Assembly (NCBI GenBank): GCA_964035545.1
Contig: OZ037773.1
Coordinates: 6,092,251-6,156,250, forward strand
Length of the DNA stretch: 64,000 nt
Reading direction: 5' to 3'
DNA from: Bugula neritina
Lineage: Eukaryota > Bryozoa > Gymnolaemata > Cheilostomatida > Bugulidae
This document shows positions 53,453 through 64,000 of the stretch, piece after piece. The first letter of the stretch is position 1, and every line of letters begins with the position of its first letter. The notes beneath the pieces were generated by a model. That model was given only the letters and a program-made list of their open reading frames with translations, did no database searches and had not been told where the DNA came from. A program made the position numbers and the translations under genes.

Positions 53453-54579
53453 CTTATTGTAAGACGATATCTGCTGTTGGTTAATTCTTGGTCTAATTAA
53501 ATCAATTGGATCTGAGAAAAGATTAAACTATTATAAATCAGCTGATTGCACTCAGCTGACCTGTTGACCTAATTGTGACGTCACACGAGTGGAGCCGTGC
53601 CAGTGTTAGAACATACAGTAGACAGATAGTAGTAACTGAAGCAAATAAAATAAACATTTCCCATCATATCTATTTGTTTTCTGTTTTAAACGGGAAGCTC
53701 TAGAGGTTTGGGAAAAACTGAAAAGTTATGTAAAATATAATATTATTGAGCTAAAATTGTTTTATAGAGGTTTGACATTTTAAAGTTGAATCAACGTCCC
53801 GATTTCAAAACTGATTTGCACTTTTATGAAGTGATGTTATTAGCTAATCTATTGACAAAGGAATTTAGGACAATATATTATCTATTGCTAATAAAGCTGA
53901 AAATTAACACTAATGCAATTAATTGACTAATACTAATACGGCTGACTATTGCTGGTTATTAATTTCGGTTATAGCTAACTTGCAGTAGCTATATCTAACA
54001 AGGTCTCGGCCGTCTTGTAATATTTTTGGGACAAAAAATTTGTCATTTGGTGTCCTCAATTTATATATAGTTGCACTTGCAAACATAAATTTAAAAATTA
54101 AATTATTGATTTTGGTCCTTGCAGCAATTGGACTTTTAAGCAGGTTTCAACTATTTCTTCCTTCTAGTATAAGAAGTTGTCTACCCAATGTCAAACCTCA
54201 AATACGAGCTAGACCCATAGAGCTATTTGATCATCTGCTTTGGCTGTAAGAGTCCCTTTTCCACTCACATGTATTTATTCATCACTTTGGCTTCACTCAT
54301 CTTCAAATTACACATTTTAAAAGACATATTTAGAGAGGGATGAAATATTGCATAATATTTAAATCGTGGTATAGATTATAATAACCTAAAATATAACTAA
54401 AACATGTGAAGTTTTTTAATAATAAAATTTTTAATTTATAGTTTCATATGTTTTGAATTTTTTATTAGATAATATCAAAAATTTATAAAAAAACATAATG
54501 CATAATATATTAATGAAATTTATAATAATTTAGCCTAAAAATGGCTTTAGATACCATATTTTTATAAACAGATCAGTCT
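53453..54579. other. Intergenic, no gene seen
   Basis: AT-rich. An open frame at 54040-54249 has a hydrophobic stretch but no splice or start support. Confidence 0.45.
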
Positions 54580-54886
54580 TGCTATGTATTGAACTAGCCT
54601 TGTCAATACACCACATAGATGCATATTATGACATACCACATTTTATGTGCTCGGTTACTTTTTATTGTAATGTCTATTTGTTTAAACTCATTATATACAG
54701 TTTTTGCCATATCAATATACAAGCCAGTTGTTATTCTGTCACTGTTTATCTACATGTATTTTTATGTCAGTTACTTGTTAGCTTCAATACAATACAGTCA
54801 TACATTCTACTCTACAGCCAATCTTACTTATACGTGCTTAATCTTACTGTTTACTCTTGTTTAACATAAATAACAAGAACACAACA
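54580..54886 (+). repeat. Element E 5' LTR
   Basis: 307 bp, TGCTATGT ... ACACAACA, identical to 59003-59309 on reading. It is AT-rich with no clear TATA box. Short open frames inside it are accidental. Confidence 0.93.
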
Positions 54887-54888
54887 AC

Positions 54889-54906
54889 TGGTGTCAGAAG
54901 TGGGAT
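54889..54906 (+). other. Element E primer-binding site (tRNA-Leu)
   Basis: TGGTGTCAGAAGTGGGAT begins two bases after the LTR. From memory it is complementary to the 3' end of animal tRNA-Leu CAG/CAA isoacceptors, as in Steamer. Confidence 0.8.
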
Positions 54907-54929
54907 AGATACAACCATATCATTTTGAA

Positions 54930-57900
54930 ATGGAGGAAGTTATAAAACAACTTGTAACAACAATGCAGCAACAACAGCAGCAGCAGATGGAGCAATTCGC
55001 TCAAATACTGGGACAATTTACTACAGCTGTAAAGCCTGGTGAACCTGCACAAAATAAATCTGTAACTGTGCCTAGATTCGACTCTTATGACAGAGACAAG
55101 GAATCATGGACTCAGTATTTACAGCGGCTCAATCAGCACTTTACCGTTTACAACGTAAGTGACAGTGAACAAAAACGAGCTTGCTTACTTTCATGGATGG
55201 GCTCAGAATGTTATGAATTGCTGACAAAACTGTATGGCTCGGAGGACATAACTACCATGTCGTTCGATAATCTAGCAGGTAAGCTTAGCACACATTTTAT
55301 TGAAACAAAACATGTGCAAGCAGCTAGATATCAGTTTTATAACTGTAAAATGAAACCTAACCAGTCATACTCAGATTGGGCAGCTGATTTACGGGGTTTA
55401 GCTCGTAACTGCAATTTTACCTGTAAAAAGGAAGACTGTGGTGAAAGTTATGTTGATGATCAAATCCGTGACATAATTATTAAAGAAACTCCACATGCTG
55501 ATGTACGTAGACAATGCTTATTGGATCCAGATCCTACACTGGAAAATGTGTTAAAGAAGACAGCTACATACATTCAAACAGCAGAAACTGATAAAGTTTT
55601 GAAGAGTGAGACCTCTACACCTGTTACCACAAATCAAATGTCCTCAACATACAAACGTCAAAACAAAAGTAGTCAGGGCAAGAGACCACAATTTCACAAG
55701 TCTGAAAACCAGACTGCTATGCCAACACAGCCTTCCAAGTTGAAATCGTGTCCACAATGCTACATTAGCCACGATCGTAAACAATGTCCTCACCGTAACA
55801 AACAATGTAAGCTGTGCAACAAAACAGGACATATTTCTAGCGTCTGCAAAACTTCATCAAAATCAAGTGGGAACAACTCTCACTTCGTAGAAGAATCTTC
55901 AAGTAGTGTTTACAATATATATAAACACAAGGGGAAACAAATATGGATCAACACTACTGTGAACAACAAACAAACACAATTTCAGTGGGACACAGGCGCT
56001 ACTTGTTCTATGGTAGGGAACAAAGGCTACAAAGCCCTAAGCTCTCCACCATATCAACAGACAGACACGACCCTTCATTCATATGGAAATACCGCTATGC
56101 AGGTACGTGGTGAATGCTATGTAACAGTAACCATTGGTCAGACTACTAAAAACAATCTTCGATTATTAATAGTAGACTCAGATGAAGGTGTCAACTTACT
56201 AGGTGTAGACTGGAGTGACAGTTTTGGACTATCACAACAGGGTCTATCCGCTGTAGACAGTGACACTGAGGTTACTAACGCAGTACACAATGTTGATACC
56301 AAGGTCAAAGTTCTCACAACAAAATATCCCGATGTTTTCAAACCTGGAATAGGACATTGTAAAACATTCAAAGTACCAATTTACCTCAAATCAGAACAGA
56401 AACCTTGTTTTTCTAAACCTAGAGAAATCCCCTATTCTCAACATGAGGCCACTAGGGCTGAATTAAACAGGCTTGAAGCTGAAGGTGTCATACAACGTAT
56501 TAACTTCAGTAACTGGGCCGCTCCTATAGTAGTGGTTACCAAACCGTCTGGCAAAGTTTGGATCTGTGGAGATTTCAAGCGACTCAATCAGTGCATCTCC
56601 ATAGATCAGCATCCACTACCAAAACTGGATGATTTAATGAACAGGCTTAGAGGAGGTAAATTCTTCACCAAACTTGACTTGGCTGATGCTTACCTACAAC
56701 TTGAGCTAGAAGATGATGCCAAACAGCTGTGTGTGATAAACACCCCATTCGGATTATACCAATATAATAGAATGTGCTTTGGAGTTGCCCCTGGTCCAGC
56801 TCAGTTTCAACGGTGTATGGATACCTTGACTCAAAAATTACCAGGAGTTGCTGCATACCTTGATGATTTAATCATTACTGGTAAAACGGAGGAAGAACAC
56901 TGGACTAATCTGACAAACCTGCTTTCAACACTTCAAGAGCATGGTTTTCGAATACGATTAGACAAGTGTGAATTCTTCAAGCACTCTGTTGAGTATCTGG
57001 GTCACACCATCGACAAGGATGGCAAACGACCAACAGCTGCTTCCATGGCAGCTCTCTCTCAATTACCTCGACCACAGGACTTGCACCAACTGCAAGCATT
57101 TCTAGGAAAGGTTAACTACTATGGGCGCTTCATCTCTAATCTTGCGGATAAAGCAGCTCCACTGTACAAGCTCCTCAAGAATGATGCCACATTCACATGG
57201 TCAAATGAATGTGAACAAGCCTTTACCCAGCTGAAGAATAGCATTATCAATGCTACTAGCCTGACACACTATGATGAGACAAAACCCCTAATTCTTGCAG
57301 CCGATGCGTCATCCTATGGATTAGGAGTTGTTCTCTCGCAGGATACTGATCAGGGAGAAGTTCCAGTGGCTTACGCTTCAAAAACATTGACTGACACTCA
57401 AAAGAACTACTCTCAGATTGAACGTGAAGCTCTCTCTATTATATATGGTGTGACCAAGTTTAGACAATTCCTATATGGACGACATTTTACGCTAGTCACA
57501 GACCATGAGCCTCTCACTACTATTTTTGCACCAGGCAAAAATATTCCAACGTTAACAGCACAGCGTTTACAACGCTGGGCTCTCACTCTGATGGGTTTCC
57601 AGTTTACTATCAGGTACAGGAAGACCTCCCAACATGGGAATGCTGATTGTCTTTCGAGGTTACCATTTGGTCCTGATAGCAATTTTGACCGGATCGAGCA
57701 GCAGGACAACAAGGAGATATCTCATGCAATACAAGAGCAAATATTTACATCACCTGTTGCTGGATACAATGAGGTCAGACAGGAAACTGTCAAAGATCAA
57801 CACCTTCAACGTGTCATAACATGGATTCAGCAAGGTTGGCCAGTCACAAAACCAGATGACAAAGAACTGGGCACTTTCTGGATTCACCGTGACTCTCTGC

Positions 57901-58973
57901 AACTTGAACAAGGTGTCTTGTTGTTGATACGCGAACAAACAAGTCGTGTAGTTATACCTCGTTCACTTCAATGCAGGATACTAGACACACTTCATTCTTC
58001 ACACTGGGGTGTAGTCAAGGTAAAGCAACTAGCTCGCCGCTATGTGTGGTGGAGCACCATCAACACGGATATTGAGCTAGCCATAAAATCTTGCGAAGTA
58101 TGCCAGGAGTCAGCAGCTGCTCCAGACCAGAAGTTTCAAAGCTGGCCCAAGACAGACAAGCCATGGGAACGCATACATCTAGATTTTGCTGGACCTTTTA
58201 GAGGAAAAATGTGGCTTATCTGCATTGATGCTTGTTCAAAATTTCCATATATTGGACGCATGGAAATAGGGCAGACAACTTCTCGCCAAACATTACAAGT
58301 ATTAAAGGATATCTTTGCTATAGAAGGTGTACCTGCTACTATAGTTACAGATAATGGCCCACAGTTTTCCAGCCAGGAATTTACTAATTTCTGCAACAGT
58401 TTCCACATCAACCATGTCTTGTCACCTCCATACCACCCACCTTCAAATGGTGAAGCTGAACGATTTGTCAGAACTTTTAAAAGCTCTGTGGACAAGAATT
58501 GTGAGGGAGGAGCATCTCTAGACGAGAGTATCAGACTTACATTAGCATCATACAGAACCATTCCACATCCTGCTTTGGAATGGAAAACACCTGCAGAAGT
58601 CCTGCATGGCCGCCAGCCCAGAGGCTTACTATCCCTTCTCCAACCTACTAATCACAAATACCCTAAACATGACAAGCCACAGACAACACAGTTCACTATA
58701 GACTCATTAGTGTACGCTCGTAACTACAGTACTGGTCCAAAGTGGATCCCAGGAACTATTATCTCAAAACAAGGAAATGCTATCTACATAGTACAAACAG
58801 ACAGTGGCAACTGGAAGAGGCATGCTAATCAGCTTCAAATTCGCCTTCCATCTACAAATATGAACAAATCAGTGGTACCCAACACACCCCAAGCTGATAA
58901 TAATATTGTCCATCCTCATGAGAGGCGCTATCCAACCAGAGAGCGCAGACAGCCAGATTGGTACAAGCCATAA
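54930..58973 (+). CDS. Element E Gag-Pol polyprotein
   Basis: 1347 residues in one frame from the first ATG after the primer site. Order: a Gln-rich N-terminus, a capsid-like region (about residues 45-215), two zinc knuckles (CPQCYISHDRKQC and CKLCNKTGHISSVC, about 275-308), protease (WDTGATCSMV, Asp354), reverse transcriptase (KLDLADAYLQL; YLDD at 643-646), RNase H (AADASSYGLGVVLS; TDHEPL), and integrase with HHCC (HSSHWGVVKVKQL to CEVCQ) and the triad Asp1085, Asp1141 and Glu1177 (35 residues between the last two). There is no stop or frameshift between gag and pol, so Gag and Pol would be made in equal amounts unless cleavage or another control intervenes. The frame looks fully competent. 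Confidence 0.95.
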   Translation: MEEVIKQLVTTMQQQQQQQMEQFAQILGQFTTAVKPGEPAQNKSVTVPRFDSYDRDKESWTQYLQRLNQHFTVYNVSDSEQKRACLLSWMGSECYELLTKLYGSEDITTMSFDNLAGKLSTHFIETKHVQAARYQFYNCKMKPNQSYSDWAADLRGLARNCNFTCKKEDCGESYVDDQIRDIIIKETPHADVRRQCLLDPDPTLENVLKKTATYIQTAETDKVLKSETSTPVTTNQMSSTYKRQNKSSQGKRPQFHKSENQTAMPTQPSKLKSCPQCYISHDRKQCPHRNKQCKLCNKTGHISSVCKTSSKSSGNNSHFVEESSSSVYNIYKHKGKQIWINTTVNNKQTQFQWDTGATCSMVGNKGYKALSSPPYQQTDTTLHSYGNTAMQVRGECYVTVTIGQTTKNNLRLLIVDSDEGVNLLGVDWSDSFGLSQQGLSAVDSDTEVTNAVHNVDTKVKVLTTKYPDVFKPGIGHCKTFKVPIYLKSEQKPCFSKPREIPYSQHEATRAELNRLEAEGVIQRINFSNWAAPIVVVTKPSGKVWICGDFKRLNQCISIDQHPLPKLDDLMNRLRGGKFFTKLDLADAYLQLELEDDAKQLCVINTPFGLYQYNRMCFGVAPGPAQFQRCMDTLTQKLPGVAAYLDDLIITGKTEEEHWTNLTNLLSTLQEHGFRIRLDKCEFFKHSVEYLGHTIDKDGKRPTAASMAALSQLPRPQDLHQLQAFLGKVNYYGRFISNLADKAAPLYKLLKNDATFTWSNECEQAFTQLKNSIINATSLTHYDETKPLILAADASSYGLGVVLSQDTDQGEVPVAYASKTLTDTQKNYSQIEREALSIIYGVTKFRQFLYGRHFTLVTDHEPLTTIFAPGKNIPTLTAQRLQRWALTLMGFQFTIRYRKTSQHGNADCLSRLPFGPDSNFDRIEQQDNKEISHAIQEQIFTSPVAGYNEVRQETVKDQHLQRVITWIQQGWPVTKPDDKELGTFWIHRDSLQLEQGVLLLIREQTSRVVIPRSLQCRILDTLHSSHWGVVKVKQLARRYVWWSTINTDIELAIKSCEVCQESAAAPDQKFQSWPKTDKPWERIHLDFAGPFRGKMWLICIDACSKFPYIGRMEIGQTTSRQTLQVLKDIFAIEGVPATIVTDNGPQFSSQEFTNFCNSFHINHVLSPPYHPPSNGEAERFVRTFKSSVDKNCEGGASLDESIRLTLASYRTIPHPALEWKTPAEVLHGRQPRGLLSLLQPTNHKYPKHDKPQTTQFTIDSLVYARNYSTGPKWIPGTIISKQGNAIYIVQTDSGNWKRHANQLQIRLPSTNMNKSVVPNTPQADNNIVHPHERRYPTRERRQPDWYKP

Positions 58974-58992
58974 CTCTTAAGTCTAAATTTGT

Positions 58993-59002
58993 GAGGGAGG
59001 AG
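58993..59002 (+). other. Element E polypurine tract
   Basis: GAGGGAGGAG directly precedes the 3' LTR. Confidence 0.85.
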
Positions 59003-59309
59003 TGCTATGTATTGAACTAGCCTTGTCAATACACCACATAGATGCATATTATGACATACCACATTTTATGTGCTCGGTTACTTTTTATTGTAATGTCTAT
59101 TTGTTTAAACTCATTATATACAGTTTTTGCCATATCAATATACAAGCCAGTTGTTATTCTGTCACTGTTTATCTACATGTATTTTTATGTCAGTTACTTG
59201 TTAGCTTCAATACAATACAGTCATACATTCTACTCTACAGCCAATCTTACTTATACGTGCTTAATCTTACTGTTTACTCTTGTTTAACATAAATAACAAG
59301 AACACAACA
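59003..59309 (+). repeat. Element E 3' LTR
   Basis: 307 bp, identical on reading to the 5' LTR, followed by the AGTCT target duplication. Confidence 0.93.
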
Positions 59310-59314
59310 AGTCT

Positions 59315-61341
59315 AAGCTACTAAGCTGTTAAAAATTGATTTAGTGAAGCATTTCATGATGTAATATTATAGCCAGTGTTCTAACCACTGTATAGTGATG
59401 GGCTTTAGTATTCACCCCCCACAAAGAGAGTCTGGTTAATTTTTGAATAAATAGCAAAAGAAACATCTTTAACCTTTAATCAATAAACCGAAAATTAACT
59501 TCTAAATGTTTACAGAGTGACAGTAAATGTGCATTCAGTGCACTTGTGTTGTAGACACCACCATTATTAGTGCAATAGCCTAGTTGTCAGTAACACATTG
59601 CATCTAGCCTTGGCTTCCCAATATGTGGGTGCAGCCACTGCTTTTACTTGGTATAAACTTATATAATCTTTGTTAGCAGGAGTTGTATTTATCTAGCCCT
59701 TAAGGCTATAAAAAGTCTAAAAGGAATCTGGTAGCAATAATATGCATATAATGTATATATATGTATATTATAATGTTATATTGAAATAATATATACATCT
59801 CACTATTCTACACTCAACATTGAACATATAAACTACCTGCATGTGAATCAAGGAAGAGTTTCATCAAATAATAAATACACACATGCGTACTATTATTATC
59901 TGTACACCGTGGGGCAGGATATCCAGTTGTAAAGCTTGATCCTAGGATTACTACAGCTGAGTGACAAGTAAACTGACTTCCATGTGACGTATGCCATGTA
60001 TGATTAGGATTAATGAGAAAGAAATAGCAAATATCTGATATATTTAACATATTTTTGCTACCTGTTTTGCTTCTTCTTCTAACAGTAGAGTAAGCACTCT
60101 ATAAAGAACAGCTGGTAAGTGAACAAGTTTCTACTGACACTCTTTTTTTATGTTGTTTTATCCTATAGAACTTTAGAGTTAATGCTTTGTAAATTCATTT
60201 AGAGATAACTGTACAGTAATGAAGAAAGTGAGAAAAGTCAGTGTTATAGATGAAAAATGTAGCTAAATGATCTATGTTAACTCATGCTAATGCATGTTAA
60301 CCTATGCTTAACCCATCCAATAATAATGTTAACTCATAGGCCTCAACCCAAATGAAAAAACTTAGGCTAATGAAATTTATCAATTATTGCACTAAGTGTC
60401 CTTTTATGGTGCAAGTTGACAGTTTGCTGCTAAAAGAAAATATTGTGAATTTCTTTTGAACTCCCATGACTAACTGTCAGTGTAAAGCGTAACCCCCTCC
60501 CCCACCCAAATCAACAATGGGACCCGGACCACCCCCCCCCCCCTCATTCTTAATAACTATTCACACCACACCACTCAGGCAATTTGGTGCTATAAGAGTT
60601 TGAACCATATGATAGACTAATCAGTGTTTGTTATATAAATTACTTTGATCTAAGAAACCACAATCTATATATATATATATAAGTTGTATGACAATGAGTC
60701 ACTATGTTATCATTGTAGTGGTTGATAAATTTTCCCATTATATTCTCTCGGTGCAACAGTATTCAATATATCATCGCTTGCAGTGCATGTGAAAGCCAAG
60801 TATTGTAATTCTAAAGCCCTTTACTCTCATCTAAATATTACATGCTAGCTTAAAATCTAGACACTTTTGGGTAGCAAGTGGTTTTCTTTATTATATAAAG
60901 TGTTTAAAGTTCAGTCTATAGTTATTTATTAAATGTTAGATTAAATTATTGCTCAAGATTCTAGAATTATTCACCTACATATTATATATAGAATATATAC
61001 TTTATACCCATAGTTTATGTATTATCGAATATCTGAAACAGCCAGTATCTAATGGTTAGAGTGCTGAACTAATATGACACAGGGTCATGGGTTCAAGCCT
61101 TTGGTGATGTCAGGAAGAGCATCCTATCATAAATCCTTCTGTGCTGTCAGCAAAAGCCCTCAAACCATGTTACCAGCTTGGTAAGAGGCGCTACCCAAAC
61201 CCTCCTAGCTCGCTAAAACCCTTCTCATAGGAATGAAGGCTTTAAACAGACATGAGTTTATTAATTTATTATAAGAATTCACTCTATTACTTGATTTACA
61301 TTATAAAGTAATAATAGTTTGTAGTTGAGCTGAAGAATAAC
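59315..61341. other. Intergenic, no gene seen
   Basis: AT-rich with TA-rich runs near 59745-59795 and 60667-60680 and poly-C runs near 60490-60541. It contains the SINE at 61037-61257. Confidence 0.5.
61037..61257 (+). mobile_element. tRNA-related SINE copy
   Basis: AACAGCCAGTATCTAATGG head, GGGTTCAAGCC B-box-like block, core GGTGATGTCAGGAAGAGCATCC, and a tail with CCCTTCTCATAGGAATGAAGG. Same family as 43484-43681. Confidence 0.75.
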
Positions 61342-63344
61342 ATGCTTCCAATAGTGACTGGCCTCTTACTTTGCATGATCCCAGCCTATGTCACAGAAGA
61401 GCGGGCTCTTACTGAGGCCCCCTACTGGTACAAAGCCTCCATAACAGGAGATGATTCTGACTATGTGCTATCATACACAAACAAGAGCATAGGCCGAGTT
61501 CCATACATACAACATAGTTCTGAAGAAGATGAGGGTCTTGGGTGAGTGCAAAGCTTCCTCATAGGCCAACAAACATTAGTTATGAACTTAGTTTAAATCA
61601 CCCAATAATGAGCATCCTTCACTAACAGGTAATGAAATCTAGCATTCGCACAAAATTTTAAATAAATTGATTATAACGATATTTTTAATGCATGTTTTTT
61701 AAAAAGTTAAATGTTGTTTCATTACACAGCTAGTTGGAAATTACGATAATAAATGTAAAAGGAAAACTAATAAATAAATATAAGCCCAAAATCTTGTGGA
61801 GTAATGCTATATCTTAGGGCTGTGAGATACAGGGCCGTAGCAGCACATCTTAACTTTTATGTGGGATACACTGGCTACAAAGTTATCAATGGCATAACTA
61901 AATGCATACAGATATTATATATTTTCTTAAATTATAAAAGTTGAAACGTTCTAAACAGCTTGTTAATATGCCTTCATGTAAAATTCAACATTGCAAAATT
62001 TTTATTAAAATAGATACTAGGATTTATTTAGTACCTATCAATTTTAGATTTTGAATATATTGTTGTATATTGCATTGCTCACAAACCTTACATGTTTTAC
62101 AATTAAAATTGATCAGTTGCCCCCCCCCGTCCCCCATGCAAAGTATGCGCTAGATGCATTCTTGCCTGCATGCAAAAGGTTGCAAATTAAGGTTTAAATA
62201 AATATAACTTTTTTATTATTTTTATATTACTATTATGATTAAATTATTTATAACTGTGTGCTTTCTCAGCAATCAGTAAATGATTATCAATATTGTGGGT
62301 TTTAGCATTGATCATTTGTTATGTTATTGCAAACAACATTTTAACAAATAAACAAAAATTCTAGGTTTCAACAGTGTTTATTCATTAGGTTGTCATTTCA
62401 GCTAACATTGACTGTTCACGCTTTTTGAAGATTCCTCAAGTACAGTGGTGATGAGGATATGCCTAAAGCTCTCATGTTTACAGTACAACATCCCTATGGG
62501 ATGAGAGGAGAGCATAAACATGTCTGTTTACGGGTAGGAAAGTCAAGAGAGGACAACTCTGTTGAACTTTTAATATTTAAATTTGAAGAGTATTTTTCTT
62601 GGTGTAATATGACTGAAAAGGAGCCACAACAAAGCCATAATAACTAGGATGTAATTTTGCAACATACATTATTATATAAGAACTCTTCCGGTTGTTTTAT
62701 GGAAGCCAAGTAGAAAGTATTTTGCCTAGGTTTTAAGCTTTGAAGAGTAAAAAGATAATCAACATTTTACAAAGTGCTCTTTCGCTCATTAGTCTTTAAT
62801 TGTCAATATTTTGGTGTTTTAGTACACAAAATGTGGACCAGGATCAGCTTGTGTAGCTCCTTCGGTGAGTTTATAGGACAACCTTCTAGATAACAGCATG
62901 AAATGCCAAGTACCTGCTATATCCTGCTAGCTTTCATCACAACCCTCCATCTCTACCCATCTTTGCCCACTTACCTAACTTGCTAACATGTTATTTTGTT
63001 ATAAGCATTTCTACCAGTTTGCTTATCTTACATGTTTTCTAAATATTTTACTTCTGCTAACCTGTTTCCATGCTTTATTTTGCTGGGAAATTATATCATG
63101 CGAAACATTTCATGTTATTCTATTGCACAAACCAGTTATGCTTGAAGTATTATATTTATTGCTTGATCAGGGAATTCCCAGGTGCCTGCCTTCATACTGT
63201 CTAGATAACCCATTCAGCAGCAGACATACCTCGATATCTAAACATGGCACAAAACACAAGGCGAAGCTGATCAATTTAACTCCTTTAGAATGGCAATTTA
63301 ATCCAAGGGAGACAACCACTATTGTCAAAGAAGCCAAAAAGGAG
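61342..63344 (+). CDS. Secreted or membrane protein, 5' part, unrecognised
   Basis: Four exons, 61342-61541, 62431-62533, 62823-62864 and 63171-63344, join in phase to 173 residues so far; the last ends at a GTAAAC donor and the gene leaves the window. The N-terminus MLPIVTGLLLCMIPAYV is a signal peptide. The mature part holds EDMPKALMFTVQHPYG, a short Cys motif (CGPGSACVAP, then CLPSYC) and a basic segment (HGTKHKAKLINLTPLEW). No family recognised. A cysteine-bonded extracellular domain is the likely nature. Confidence 0.65.
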
Positions 63345-63478
63345 GTAAACACATTCAACTTGATATATGGAAAATGAATGAAAATAATTCAATTTACTAT
63401 TTCCAAACTAGTTTGTTACAATTTTTTTGTTAGATAACAAATACTTTATTGAGCATGTGTGTGAGGACTGTAAAGGTA

Positions 63479-63645
63479 TAGGTGCATGCAGTAATGGAGA
63501 AATTGAGAAAAGCCTGCCTCTTGGATTAGAAATGTAGCAAAAGAAGCTATGTTTTCGCAAGACTTTCAACCCACAGCCCAAACCAAAATTTTAAAAAAAA
63601 TTTGAAAACCTTAGGCTATCTCAATTTTTCCACAACTGCTCCTAA
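63479..63645. mobile_element. MITE copy 4 (inverted orientation)
   Basis: Left end TAGGTGCATGCAGTAATGGAGAAATTGAG-like, right end CTCAATTTTTCCACAACTGCTCCTA-like. Compared with copies 1 and 2 the interior is reversed (AAAAGAAGCTATGTTTTCGC). It lies just after the last visible exon at 63344. Confidence 0.75.
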
Positions 63646-64000
63646 ATGGGCTTGTACTTGTAAAAAAGCAGGCTCTTGCATTTTACACCATTTGCTTCAT
63701 TATATTATAACCTGTAACACTGCCTTGAATCATAAATAACTAAAGTGTATCTAAGCAAATAATTTCCATGGAATGTAAAAGCTCATTTTATACTCAGTGT
63801 AAATATCTACAACTTATGTCATACACTTGTGCTTTGGTGAATGTAAATACAAAATATTTCAACCTTCATTGATCTACTAGCTAATTAGTTTTATTATATA
63901 CTCTTATGAAATAATATTCAATGTTGTTGTGTGATGTTTTATTCTGAAATATTTTGAAATAATAACACCAGAGAAAATGTGTTGAAAGTTTGAAGTTTTG
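63646..64000. other. Probable intron of the gene starting at 61342
   Basis: AT-rich, with no exon recognised up to the window end. Confidence 0.4.

Larger units (their letters stand above)
54580..59309 (+). mobile_element. Element E: intact Gypsy retrotransposon, Mag/Steamer-like
   Basis: A 4730-bp element. The 307-bp LTRs (TG...CA) are identical on reading, the 5-bp target duplication AGTCT (54575-54579 and 59310-59314) is perfect, there is a tRNA-Leu primer site, one uninterrupted gag-pol frame, and a polypurine tract. All catalytic motifs are present. The fused frame, two zinc knuckles, Leu primer and the integrase tail wording (YSTGPKWIPGTI, WKRHANQLQIR) fit the Mag lineage, which includes Steamer of clams. 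The assignment rests on motif style and needs a tree. This is the youngest-looking insertion in the window together with B. Confidence 0.93.

Noticed and set aside
54579-54869. 96- and 81-codon frames inside the element E LTRs
   Set aside because: They are identical in both LTRs because the LTRs are identical. They are hydrophobic by AT-composition and have no support as genes.

Overview
This 64 kb window is nuclear DNA of an invertebrate animal. Host genes carry many small introns with GT..AG junctions, non-coding DNA is AT-rich, and three families of Ty3/Gypsy LTR retrotransposon are present with SINE, MITE, hAT-like, LINE and Penelope-like debris. Leu-tRNA-primed Gypsy elements, one of them Mag/Steamer-like, fit a marine invertebrate such as a lophotrochozoan, but the species cannot be fixed from the sequence alone.

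Layout. (1) 1-17.1 kb is a nested transposon graveyard. An in-frame tandem repeat (184-710) is cut by an old minus-strand Gypsy element A (710-3666 and 11019-about 11775). A is itself split by a young, apparently intact plus-strand Gypsy element B (3667-11014) with identical 565-bp LTRs and a 4-bp target duplication. Next come a decayed gag-protease relic C (about 11776-13634), an inverted, internally deleted relative of B (D, 13635-about 15905), a 20-bp minisatellite, and a Penelope-like reverse transcriptase relic. (2) 19.1-28.4 kb holds three minus-strand genes in tight order: COA6, an ATRIP-like gene with only the N-terminal half, and SETD3 (12 exons, 488 aa, reconstructed in full). (3) NAA30 (4 exons, plus strand) follows at 31.6-33.7 kb, across a spacer full of degenerate hexamer repeats. 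(4) 34.4-45.6 kb holds two unrecognised minus-strand genes with candidate C-terminal membrane anchors and a complete 12-exon EIF2B2. (5) 47.4-50.1 kb holds a secreted IGFBP-N-like plus Kazal protein with a very basic tail. (6) 52-53.5 kb holds exons of an unrecognised minus-strand gene. (7) 54580-59309 is an intact Mag/Steamer-like Gypsy element with identical 307-bp LTRs and one 1347-codon gag-pol frame. (8) 61.3-63.3 kb holds the first four exons of a secreted plus-strand protein that runs out of the window.

The host genes are not one pathway. They are housekeeping functions: actin-histidine methylation, ATR checkpoint, copper delivery to cytochrome oxidase, NatC N-terminal acetylation and eIF2 nucleotide exchange. 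The most notable signals are a -1 programmed frameshift cassette in element B (slippery heptamer, 8-nt spacer, 8-bp stem) that is kept base for base in its stem arms in the decayed relative D; the very young Steamer-like insertion; two cases where tandem duplication has copied a splice site inside a host gene; and the half-length ATRIP gene.
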